A stretch of DNA of 7,132 nt from the NCBI GenBank assembly GCA_023260935.1, contig JALQTL010000210.1, forward strand, positions 1-7,132, given 5' to 3'. The notes below the pieces were generated by a model that had not been told where the DNA came from, ran no database searches, and saw nothing but the letters and a program-made list of their open reading frames with translations. This DNA is from Paracoccaceae bacterium. Lineage in GTDB: Bacteria > Pseudomonadota > Alphaproteobacteria > Rhodobacterales > Rhodobacteraceae. Positions 1-5,700 of the stretch are shown here, in pieces. The position numbers and the translations under genes were made by a program. Position 1 is the first letter of the stretch; the number at the start of each line of letters is the position of its first letter.

Positions 1-1207
1 CATAGGCCTTGCGGGTGAGCACCGTGACCTTCGGCACCGTCGCCTCGCCATAGGCGAACAGCAGCTTCGCACCGTGCTTGATGACGCCGCCATATTCCTG
101 CCCGGTGCCCGGCAGGAAGCCGGGCACGTCTACCAGCGTCAGCAGCGGGATCTCGAACGCATCGCAGAAGCGTACGAAACGCGCGGCCTTGCGGCTGGAA
201 TCGATGTCCAGACAGCCGGCCAGAACCATCGGCTGATTGGCGACGACGCCCACGGTCTGCCCTTCGATCCGCACGAAGCCCGTGATGATGTTCGCCGCGT
301 AATCCTTTTGAATCTCGTAGAAATCGCCTTCGTCCGCGATCTTCTGGATCAGCTCTTTCATGTCATAGGGCTGGTTCGGATTGTCGGGGATCAGCGTATC
401 GAGGCTGGGCTCCAGCCGGGCCGGATCATCGAAGAAGGGCCGCACGGGCGCCTTTTCGCGATTGTTCAGCGGCAGGAAATCGATCAGGCGGCGGGTTTCG
501 GCAATGGCTTCGACATCGTTTTCAAACGCCCCGTCAGCCACGCTGGATTTGCGGGTATGGGTGCTGGCCCCGCCCAGTTCTTCGGCCGTGACCTGTTCAT
601 TCGTCACCGTCTTGACCACATCAGGCCCGGTGACGAACATGTAGGACGTATCCTTCACCATGAAGATGAAGTCTGTCATCGCGGGGGAATAGACCGCCCC
701 ACCGGCGCAGGGGCCCATGATCAGGCTGATCTGGGGCACCACACCCGATGCAAGGATGTTGCGCTGAAACACCTCGCCATAGGCGGCCAGCGACGAAACC
801 CCTTCCTGGATACGCGCGCCGCCGCTGTCGTTGATGCCGATCACCGGGGCGCCGTTCTGGATTGCCATATCCATGATCTTGCAGATCTTGGCGGCATGGG
901 TTTCGGAAACCGACCCGCCCATTACCGTGAAGTCCTGCGCGAAGACATAGACCATGCGGCCGTTGATGGTGCCCCAGCCGGTAACGACACCGTCCCCCGG
1001 AGGCCGCTCTGCCTCCATCCCGAAATCGGTGCAACGATGCGCGACGAACATGTCGAATTCTTCGAAGGAGCCTTCATCCAGCAGCAGCTCGATGCGTTCG
1101 CGTGCGGTCAGCTTGCCCTTGGCGTGCTGCGCCTCGATCCGGCGTGCGCCACCCCCCTGACGGGCTGCGGCGCGGCGGTTCTCAAGCTCTTGCAGGATGT
1201 CCTTCAT
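1..1207 (-). CDS. pccB: Propionyl-CoA carboxylase beta subunit, 3' part cut off by the window edge
   Basis: The visible reading frame starts at the ATG complementary to 1205-1207 and stays open for 402 codons to the left edge; the full protein should be about 510 residues, so roughly 110 are missing. It is the carboxyltransferase subunit of cytoplasmic biotin-dependent propionyl-CoA carboxylase, which with PccA makes methylmalonyl-CoA from propionyl-CoA. The sequence shows the family N-terminus (MKDILQELE), the first crotonase-fold acyl-CoA site around residues 120-180 (INDSGGARIQEG at 125-136, GPCAGGAVYSP at 165-175), and the start of the second carboxyltransferase half with VDVPGFLPGTGQEYGG at 359-374. 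A strong Shine-Dalgarno (GGAGGAG, complement of 1214-1220) lies 6 nt before the ATG. The gene is divergent from the DUF486 gene and sits in the same locus as a PccR-type regulator, which favours pccB over acetyl-CoA or methylcrotonyl-CoA carboxyltransferases. No frameshift is seen. The similar family members cannot be fully excluded by eye. Confidence 0.95.
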   Translation of the reverse strand, partial: MKDILQELENRRAAARQGGGARRIEAQHAKGKLTARERIELLLDEGSFEEFDMFVAHRCTDFGMEAERPPGDGVVTGWGTINGRMVYVFAQDFTVMGGSVSETHAAKICKIMDMAIQNGAPVIGINDSGGARIQEGVSSLAAYGEVFQRNILASGVVPQISLIMGPCAGGAVYSPAMTDFIFMVKDTSYMFVTGPDVVKTVTNEQVTAEELGGASTHTRKSSVADGAFENDVEAIAETRRLIDFLPLNNREKAPVRPFFDDPARLEPSLDTLIPDNPNQPYDMKELIQKIADEGDFYEIQKDYAANIITGFVRIEGQTVGVVANQPMVLAGCLDIDSSRKAARFVRFCDAFEIPLLTLVDVPGFLPGTGQEYGGVIKHGAKLLFAYGEATVPKVTVLTRKAY

Positions 1208-1213
1208 GGCGGT

Positions 1214-1250
1214 CTCCTCCCCTTCGGATGGCGTGCAACATAAGGGGGAG
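1214..1250 (-). promoter_or_regulatory. pccB ribosome binding site within a possible occluding hairpin
   Basis: On the pccB strand, CTCCCCCTT (complement of 1242-1250) can pair with AAGGGGAG (complement of 1217-1224) across a 17-nt loop, giving eight pairs with one bulged C. The 3' arm overlaps the first bases of the GGAGGAG Shine-Dalgarno at 1214-1220. The pairing is seen in the sequence; an effect on translation is inference. The downstream part of the purine run stays unpaired, so any inhibition may be mild. Confidence 0.35.
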
Positions 1251-1280
1251 CGCGCGTCCAAGAAAGAAGATTTCCGTAAA

Positions 1281-1328
1281 TTTGCATAATGTTGGCGCAT
1301 TTCATTATGCGAATTGCATAATTGCAAA
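1281..1328 (-). promoter_or_regulatory. AT-rich pccB upstream control region with TTTGCAAA-like repeats (candidate PccR operators)
   Basis: This AT-rich island lies 74-121 bp upstream of the pccB start. It contains TTTGCATA (1281-1288), TATGCGAA (1306-1313), ATTGCATA (1313-1320) and ATTGCAAA (1321-1328), which match TTTGCAAA at 6, 6, 6 and 7 of 8 positions. It also holds a perfect inverted repeat, ATTATGC (1304-1310) and GCATAAT (1316-1322) around GAATT, and a further GCATAATG at 1284-1291. The same motif forms the palindrome ahead of pccR. From memory of the R. sphaeroides PccR work, that regulator activates pccB through TTTGCAAA motifs, so this is the likely activator site. No strong -35/-10 pair was found on the minus strand, which fits an activator-dependent promoter. 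Confidence 0.6.
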
Positions 1329-1389
1329 TTTTTCCCTCTTCAATCAGCGCAAGGGCTTGGCCTGGGCGCCCCCTGACGGGCCGGAAAGA

Positions 1390-1424
1390 CTGCCGGCACG
1401 GGAGCCCCAGCCCTGTGCCGGCGG
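1390..1424. repeat. GC-rich hairpin in the leader of the DUF486 gene
   Basis: GCCGGCAC (1392-1399) and GTGCCGGC (1415-1422) form a perfect 8-bp inverted repeat. The stem can extend inward by one G-U and two G-C pairs (1400-1402 with 1412-1414), leaving a 9-nt loop, and outward by a wobble and a G-C pair. It lies about 80 nt before the DUF486 ATG. No U-tract follows on the plus strand and only a short weak one (GTCTTTCC) on the minus strand, so it is a poor terminator. It could be a structured 5' leader or an operator. The function is unknown. Confidence 0.4.
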
Positions 1425-1503
1425 ACCAAATGCCGCAGGCCAGCCTTGCGTGGCGTCATGGCGCGGATATACCAGCCCCACCTGCCCCAGGAGCGCCCCC
1501 GCA

Positions 1504-1854
1504 ATGACCCTTTCAGCACCCGTTGCAACCATTGGACTGCTGCTTGCCTCGAATATCTTCATGACCTTCGCGTGGTATGGCCACCTGAAGTTCAAGACCG
1601 CCCCGCTGGTGACCGTGATCCTGATCAGTTGGGGGATCGCCTTTTTCGAATACCTGCTTCAGGTGCCCGCCAACCGGATCGGACACGGGCATTTCACCGC
1701 GGCCGAACTGAAGACCATTCAGGAGGTGATCACCCTTTCCGTCTTTGCGGTCTTTTCGGTGCTGTACCTGAAAGAGCCGTTGTCGTGGAACCACCTTGTC
1801 GGCTTTGCCTTCATCGGGACGGGCGCCTTCTTCATCTTTCACAAATGGGCATGA
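1504..1854 (+). CDS. DUF486 / DMT-superfamily small membrane protein
   Basis: A 116-residue inner-membrane protein with four predicted hydrophobic helices at about residues 5-25, 33-53, 72-90 and 95-113. It carries the family blocks TFAWYGHLK (21-29), WGIAFFEY (43-50), QVPANRIGHG (53-62) and LKTIQEVITL (69-78), which identify the DUF486 group of the drug/metabolite transporter superfamily. Its size resembles a small multidrug-resistance unit, so it may act as an oligomer, but no substrate is known for the family. The ATG at 1504 has AGGAG at 1489-1493, 10 nt upstream, and gives the usual family length. The frame is open further upstream to 1102, but that would run through pccB and its promoter. 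The gene is divergent from pccB and 63 bp ahead of the MFS gene. A role in propionate or short-chain acid transport would be a guess from position. Confidence 0.88.
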   Translation: MTLSAPVATIGLLLASNIFMTFAWYGHLKFKTAPLVTVILISWGIAFFEYLLQVPANRIGHGHFTAAELKTIQEVITLSVFAVFSVLYLKEPLSWNHLVGFAFIGTGAFFIFHKWA

Positions 1855-1917
1855 GCGCACAGGGCAGTCTGCCCGAATGGCGTGGACAAGGGCGCAGGCT
1901 CCGCCTAGGTCTGCGGC

Positions 1918-3129
1918 ATGGCTGATGTCCGATTTCTTGACCGCACCACCGCGCCGCATATCGCAACGCTGATCCTGATCGCGGGGCTTTCGGCGCTGAC
2001 GATGAACATCTTCCTGCCGTCATTGCCGGGCATGGCGGCATGGTTTGATGTGCCTTACAGCTTCATGCAGCTTTCGGTGGCGCTGTATCTGGCGCTTTCG
2101 GCAGTGCTTCAGGTGATCATCGGCCCGATTTCCGACAGGTATGGCCGGCGGCTGGTGCTGCTTTGGTCGCTTGGATTGTTCATGCTGGCCACGCTTGGCA
2201 CGCTTCTGGCGCCCAATGCGACGGTGTTTCTGGTGTTTCGCATGGCGCAGGCGGTGGTGGCGGCGGGGATGGTCCTGAGCCGGGCCATCGTGCGCGACAT
2301 GGTGCCGGGGGCACAGGCGGCCAGCATGATCGGCTATGTCACCATGGGACTGAGCGTTGTGCCGATGATCGGGCCGGTCATCGGGGGCGTGCTGGATGAA
2401 TGGATCGGCTGGCAGGCCAACTTCGCGCTGCTTCTGGTTCTGGGCCTTGTGGTACTGTGGCTGGTCTGGGCCGATCTGGGAGAGACGGCCGAGTTGCGCC
2501 GGGTTTCCATGGCGGAACAGGCGCGCCAGTATCCGGCCCTGCTGGGGTCGCAGCGGTTCTGGGGCTATGTGCTGTGTGCCGGCTTCACCTCGGGCACCTT
2601 CTTTGCCTATCTGGGCGGCGCGCCCTTTGTCGGCGCGCAGGTCTTTGGCCTGTCTTCCTCCGAGGTGGGCGTGCTGTTTGCCCTGACGGCCATCGGCTAT
2701 GCGGCCGGCAACTTTCTGGCTGGCCGGTTTTCCGTGCGGCTGGGAATGAACCGGATGGTGTTCATCGGGGCGCTTGTCACCTGCCTTGGGCTTGGCGGAC
2801 TGGCGATCCTGACGCTGGCCGGGGTGCATTCGGCGGTGGTGTTCTTTGGCTTCACGGTTTTCGTGGGCCTTGGCAACGGCATGACCCTGCCCAATGCCAA
2901 TGCGGGCATGCTGTCGATCAGGCCCGATCTTGCGGGCACTGCCTCGGGTCTTGGCGGGGCGATCCAGATCGGCAGCGGGGCGGCGCTGGCGGCGGGGGCG
3001 GGGGCCCTGCTGAAACCGGGTTCCAGCGAATTGCCGCTGGTGTTGTTGATGCTGGCGTCGGCCTTCCTTGCGGTGCTGTCGATCCTGTGGGTGCAGCACC
3101 GGGCGCGGCGGCTGGGCCTTTCGGCCTGA
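1918..3129 (+). CDS. Bcr/CflA-family MFS efflux transporter
   Basis: A 403-residue, very hydrophobic polytopic inner-membrane protein of typical length for a 12-helix major facilitator. The MFS motif A is clear between helices 2 and 3 (GPISDRYGRRL, 69-79). RAIVRD (122-127) belongs to helix 4 and its loop. The antiporter motif C is in helix 5 (PMIGPVIGG, 149-157), which points to proton-coupled drug export of the DHA1 Bcr/CflA type. Helix 1 ends in MNIFLPSLP (29-37), where Bcr-type proteins usually have an Asp before the aromatic/LP segment; here it is Asn30. Substrates cannot be read from sequence; relatives export bicyclomycin, chloramphenicol or sulfonamides. The ATG at 1918 has only a weak TAGGT (1906-1910) as ribosome site, but the protein start matches the family. 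It lies 63 bp after the DUF486 gene, probably on the same transcript, and 83 bp before pccR, which has its own promoter. Confidence 0.9.
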   Translation: MADVRFLDRTTAPHIATLILIAGLSALTMNIFLPSLPGMAAWFDVPYSFMQLSVALYLALSAVLQVIIGPISDRYGRRLVLLWSLGLFMLATLGTLLAPNATVFLVFRMAQAVVAAGMVLSRAIVRDMVPGAQAASMIGYVTMGLSVVPMIGPVIGGVLDEWIGWQANFALLLVLGLVVLWLVWADLGETAELRRVSMAEQARQYPALLGSQRFWGYVLCAGFTSGTFFAYLGGAPFVGAQVFGLSSSEVGVLFALTAIGYAAGNFLAGRFSVRLGMNRMVFIGALVTCLGLGGLAILTLAGVHSAVVFFGFTVFVGLGNGMTLPNANAGMLSIRPDLAGTASGLGGAIQIGSGAALAAGAGALLKPGSSELPLVLLMLASAFLAVLSILWVQHRARRLGLSA

Positions 3130-3160
3130 TCCCTCTGGCACGGCGGGCTGAGGCCGGGGC

Positions 3161-3190
3161 TTGACGGAGCGATTTGCAAAGCCAAAGAAT
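3161..3190 (+). promoter_or_regulatory. Predicted pccR promoter
   Basis: TTGACG (3161-3166) matches the -35 consensus at five of six positions. It is followed after 18 nt by AAGAAT (3185-3190), a four-of-six -10. Transcription would begin near 3197, leaving a leader of about 16 nt with an ACGGAGG Shine-Dalgarno at 3201-3207. The -10 hexamer falls inside the palindromic operator, so bound regulator should block RNA polymerase. The hexamers are seen; promoter activity is inference. Confidence 0.5.
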
Positions 3191-3201
3191 GGCTTTGCAA
3201 A
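3173..3201. promoter_or_regulatory. Palindromic TTTGCAAA operator ahead of pccR (candidate autoregulatory PccR site)
   Basis: TTTGCAAAGCCA (3173-3184) and TGGCTTTGCAAA (3190-3201) are a perfect 12-bp inverted repeat separated by AAGAA. Each arm contains TTTGCAAA, itself a palindrome, and the two octamer centres are 21 bp apart, two helical turns. No other exact TTTGCAAA was noticed in the window. The position over the pccR -10 region suggests autoregulation. From memory, TTTGCAAA is the core of the R. sphaeroides PccR site, though I recall a shorter spacing there. Confidence 0.72.
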
Positions 3202-3212
3202 CGGAGGCCGGG

Positions 3213-4607
3213 ATGGCGACGCACAAACTTTACGCCGGGGCGAAACTACGCGAGATGCGGACCCGACTTGGCCTGACGCAAAAGGCCTTTGCCGACAAGC
3301 TGGCCGTCAGCCTGCCTTATCTGAACCAGATGGAAAACAACCATCGCCCGGTTTCGGCTGCCGTGGTTCTGGCGCTGGCGCAGGAATTCGGGCTGGATGT
3401 CACCGAACTGACGGTGGGCGAAAGCGAGCGTCTGGTCAGCGACATGAAGGAAGCACTGGCCGACCCGGTCTTTGCCAACCCCCCGCCCCTTGCCGACCTG
3501 CGGCTTGCGGCCTCCAATGCCCCGGCACTGGCGCGCGCTTTTCTTGACCTGCACCGCGCCTATCGCCAGACTCATGAACGGCTGGCCTCGCTGGACGAAG
3601 CGCTGGGGCGTGAAGATGCAACAATGCGCACGAGTCCATGGGAAGAAGTGCGCGATTTCTTTCACTATTGCGACAATTACATCGATGCGGTGGATCGCGC
3701 GGCCGAGCATTTCATCACCGGGCCCGAGGGGCGGCGCGATGTGTTGCAGGCTGCGCGCGATGTGCTGGACCGGCGCGGCATTTCGGTTCACATCACCGAT
3801 GTGCCGGGAATGCGCCGCTATGATCCACAGGCCCGGCGGCTGGAGGTCAGCGCCCGTGCGGCCGGGCCGACGCAGCGCTTTCAGCTTTTGCATCAGGTGG
3901 CGCTGATTACCCAGAACGATCTGTTCGACGCCACGCTGGATCTGGCCCGCTTTCACACGCCCGAGGCGCGCGAGATTGCCAAGATCGGTCTGGCAAACTA
4001 TTTCGCCGGGGCGGCCCTGCTGCCCTATCGCGCCTTCCTCGAGGCCGCGCAATCCACCCGGCACGATCTGGAACGGCTGGCCGACATGTTCGGGGCCAGC
4101 ATCGAACAGGTGGCGCACCGGCTGTCGACGATGCAGCGCCCCGGCGCCAAGGGCATCCCGTTCTTCTTTGTGCGGGTAGATCAGGCCGGCACCATCACCA
4201 AGCGGCATTCAGCCACCCGGTTGCAATTTGCCCGCTTCGGCGGGGCCTGCCCCTTGTGGAACGTTCATCGCGCCTTTGAAACGCCGGGCCGATTCCTGCG
4301 CCAGTTGGCCGAGACACCGGATGGCGTGCGCTATTTCTGCCTGTCGCGCGATGTGTCGAAACCGGGGGGTTCCTTCCATGCCCCGACCCGGCGTTATGCG
4401 ATTGGTCTGGGGTGCGAGGTGCAGCATGCCGATACGCTGGTCTATGCCGACGGTTTGGATCTGAAGGGCCGGTTCGAGCCGATCGGGATTTCCTGCCGCA
4501 TCTGCGAGCGTCCCGATTGCCACCAACGGTCGGTTCCACCGCTGGAACGCAGGCTGCGGGTGGACCCCGACAGGCGCGATGTCCTGCCCTATGAAATTGC
4601 CCCCTGA
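3213..4607 (+). CDS. pccR: Short-chain fatty acyl-CoA regulator (ScfR family), PccR-type
   Basis: A 464-residue cytoplasmic transcription factor. An Xre-type helix-turn-helix occupies residues about 10-65 (LTQKAFADKLAVSLPYLNQME at 21-41, split across the two key helices). An IrrE-like domain follows at about 180-300, where the metalloprotease HExxH is degenerate (HQVAL, 227-231), so proteolysis is unlikely. The C-terminal ScfR domain (about 310-464) carries Cys346, Cys401 and a CRICERPDC cluster with Cys428, Cys431 and Cys436. ScfR proteins sense short-chain acyl-CoAs; PccR-type members control propionyl-CoA carboxylase, and pccB is about 2 kb away in this window. RamB and MccR are paralogous alternatives, but locus context favours PccR. 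An in-frame TTG at 3174 lies upstream, inside the operator and before the predicted transcription start; ATG 3213 has GGAGG (3203-3207) 5 nt away and gives a family-like N-terminus. Confidence 0.9.
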   Translation: MATHKLYAGAKLREMRTRLGLTQKAFADKLAVSLPYLNQMENNHRPVSAAVVLALAQEFGLDVTELTVGESERLVSDMKEALADPVFANPPPLADLRLAASNAPALARAFLDLHRAYRQTHERLASLDEALGREDATMRTSPWEEVRDFFHYCDNYIDAVDRAAEHFITGPEGRRDVLQAARDVLDRRGISVHITDVPGMRRYDPQARRLEVSARAAGPTQRFQLLHQVALITQNDLFDATLDLARFHTPEAREIAKIGLANYFAGAALLPYRAFLEAAQSTRHDLERLADMFGASIEQVAHRLSTMQRPGAKGIPFFFVRVDQAGTITKRHSATRLQFARFGGACPLWNVHRAFETPGRFLRQLAETPDGVRYFCLSRDVSKPGGSFHAPTRRYAIGLGCEVQHADTLVYADGLDLKGRFEPIGISCRICERPDCHQRSVPPLERRLRVDPDRRDVLPYEIAP

Positions 4608-4611
4608 AACA

Positions 4612-4638
4612 GAAAAAAGAGGCTGCCCTGCGGCAGCC
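4612..4638 (-). terminator. Intrinsic terminator of the YdcH/DUF465 gene
   Basis: GGCTGCC (4621-4627) and GGCAGCC (4632-4638) form a 7-bp GC-rich stem with a 4-nt loop. On the minus strand the stem is followed directly by TCTTTTTTCT, a good U-tract, so it ends transcripts coming from 4918. On the plus strand the hairpin also follows the pccR stop codon but lacks a downstream T-run, so it would be weaker in that direction. Confidence 0.85.
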
Positions 4639-4666
4639 CCCGGATATTGTGATCCAGCCTTTGGCG

Positions 4667-4918
4667 TCAGCCGTGCGAAGCCCCATGCGCCAGATGAAAG
4701 GCGATGTGATCCTTCAGATGGGCGCGCTTGCGGCGCATCTCGGCCTCTGCCTCTTCCGAAACGGGTTCGACCCGCGTTTCGGCCCGATGCACGGCCCGGT
4801 TCACCTCGTGATACTGCTCGATCAACTTGGCGAAATGGGCATCGGTTGCCTTCAGTTCCGAAATCTTCGCGGCAGCTTCGGGGAATTCTTCGGCCAGTTC
4901 ATGCGGGGTGTTCGACAT
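4667..4918 (-). CDS. YdcH/DUF465 family small protein
   Basis: An 83-residue soluble, charged, mostly helical protein. The blocks HELAEEFPEAAAKISELKATDAHFAKL (residues 6-32, shown here as HELAEEFPE and LKATDAHFAKL), YHEVNRAVHRAE (36-47) and a C-terminal LKDHIAFHL (67-75) are characteristic of the DUF465/YdcH family, which is common in proteobacteria and has no established biochemical role. The heptad-like spacing suggests a coiled coil or helical hairpin. No signal peptide or membrane segment is seen. AAGGAG (complement of 4925-4930) lies 6 nt before the ATG. The gene is monocistronic, with its own terminator and an FNR-type promoter arrangement upstream, so it is probably expressed under low oxygen. 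It converges with pccR. Confidence 0.88.
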   Translation of the reverse strand: MSNTPHELAEEFPEAAAKISELKATDAHFAKLIEQYHEVNRAVHRAETRVEPVSEEAEAEMRRKRAHLKDHIAFHLAHGASHG

Positions 4919-4949
4919 AGGCGTCTCCTTTTTCGTTGTGTTGGCCTTG

Positions 4950-4991
4950 ATTCTACGGCGCGAACGCAGCCCGCGCCTTGACTCGGATCAA
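4950..4991 (-). promoter_or_regulatory. Candidate class II FNR-type promoter for the YdcH gene
   Basis: On the gene strand, TTGATCCGAGTCAA (complement of 4978-4991) matches the FNR consensus TTGAT-N4-ATCAA at nine of ten positions. TAGAAT (complement of 4950-4955) is a five-of-six -10 hexamer. The centres of the box and the -10 are exactly 32 bp apart, which places the box at -41.5 when the hexamer spans -12 to -7, the classical class II activator position. There is no good -35, as expected for an activated promoter. Start of transcription would be near 4943, giving a leader of about 25 nt. A GGCGCG/CGCGCC inverted repeat lies between the two elements. FnrL, or an NnrR/Dnr-type paralogue that reads a similar sequence, could be the activator. 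Confidence 0.62.
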
Positions 4992-5001
4992 ACCGAACGG
5001 T

Positions 5002-5658
5002 TCAGCGCCGCGCAGGGCGAAAGCCGGCCGCCCGCGCCTCGGCTTCGGTGCAGAACCATGCCTCGCCCTTGGCGGGCGAGATGCGGGTGGCGTCATAGTC
5101 GCGCTGTCCGGGGCGGTGATAGATCCGGCCAGAGGCGCTGATGTTGCCCTTTATCCGGCAGCCGGAAGGGGCTGGCGCAGCGGTGCGCGCGGCGTTGCGG
5201 GCATGGCGATGGTCTTCGGGCCGGGTCATCTGGCCTGACCAGACCCCCACCGCTTCGGCCCGGGCTTGAATTTCACCGGCAACATAGCGCTGCGAATAGC
5301 GCCGATAGGCCACGGCTGCCCCGGCGGCCACCATATCCGCGGCGATATCGCGCCCCCCGGCATGACAGATGGCCACGATCCGGCCGTTGCGATCCACATC
5401 CTGACGGCTGCATGTCACCTTTCCGCCGCGCACAAGATCTGCAAGCACCTGCGCCGACCATGCCCCACAATCCCAGTCAACACCGCCCCGGCGGCATGAT
5501 TGCCCGCGTTCTGGCGCGTCTATGCCAAAGAGGCGAATGCGATCCGGCCCCAGATCGATGGTATCGCCATCAATCACCCGCACCGGGCCTTCAAGGGCAA
5601 GGCTGGCCATGGGCAGGGCCAGAAGGGCAAGAACAAGAAGGGAACGAAGTGTTAACAT
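5002..5658 (-). CDS. Secreted thermonuclease (SNase) family protein with extra C-terminal module
   Basis: A 218-residue protein with a signal peptide (residues 1-22, hydrophobic core LLVLALLALPMASLA), so periplasmic or secreted. The staphylococcal-nuclease domain spans about 25-142: VIDGDTIDL (28-36) and RIRLFGIDAPE (40-50) provide the equivalents of the calcium-binding Asp and catalytic Arg and Glu (D30, R42, D47, E50), and NGRIVA (91-96) supplies the second catalytic Arg (R93). It should cleave DNA and RNA with Ca2+. Cys55, Cys64, Cys83 and Cys98 may form disulfides. After a charged linker, residues 167-214 form a second small module (CRIKGNIS, GRIYHRPG, YDATRI, GEAWFCTEAEARAAGFR) known in other bacterial thermonucleases but without a defined role. 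The ATG start (complement of 5656-5658) is preceded by AGAGGGG very close to it, a poorly spaced ribosome site; the signal peptide supports it. It is in the same direction as betA but 86 bp downstream. Confidence 0.9.
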   Translation of the reverse strand: MLTLRSLLVLALLALPMASLALEGPVRVIDGDTIDLGPDRIRLFGIDAPERGQSCRRGGVDWDCGAWSAQVLADLVRGGKVTCSRQDVDRNGRIVAICHAGGRDIAADMVAAGAAVAYRRYSQRYVAGEIQARAEAVGVWSGQMTRPEDHRHARNAARTAAPAPSGCRIKGNISASGRIYHRPGQRDYDATRISPAKGEAWFCTEAEARAAGFRPARR

Positions 5659-5700
5659 CCCCTCTAACTGGGGAGATATCGACGCCGCTTCAAGCCAGAA

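Noticed and set aside
74..1243. Long plus-strand open frame of 389 codons opposite pccB
   Set aside because: It is the antisense shadow of pccB; its translation has no recognisable family, while the minus-strand frame gives an unmistakable carboxyltransferase.
1102..1503. Upstream in-frame extension of the DUF486 gene
   Set aside because: It would run through the pccB coding sequence and the divergent control region, and the DUF486 family is about 116 residues long, matching the ATG at 1504.
2020..3141. Long minus-strand open frame of 373 codons opposite the MFS gene
   Set aside because: Its translation is rich in His, Arg, Gln and Pro, typical of GC-rich antisense frames, and the plus strand encodes a clear MFS transporter.
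3246..4208. Minus-strand open frame of 320 codons opposite pccR
   Set aside because: It is an antisense shadow without a ribosome site or recognisable domain.
4621..4638. Bidirectional terminator also serving pccR
   Set aside because: The hairpin follows the pccR stop, but the plus strand has no T-run after it; only the minus-strand function is well supported.
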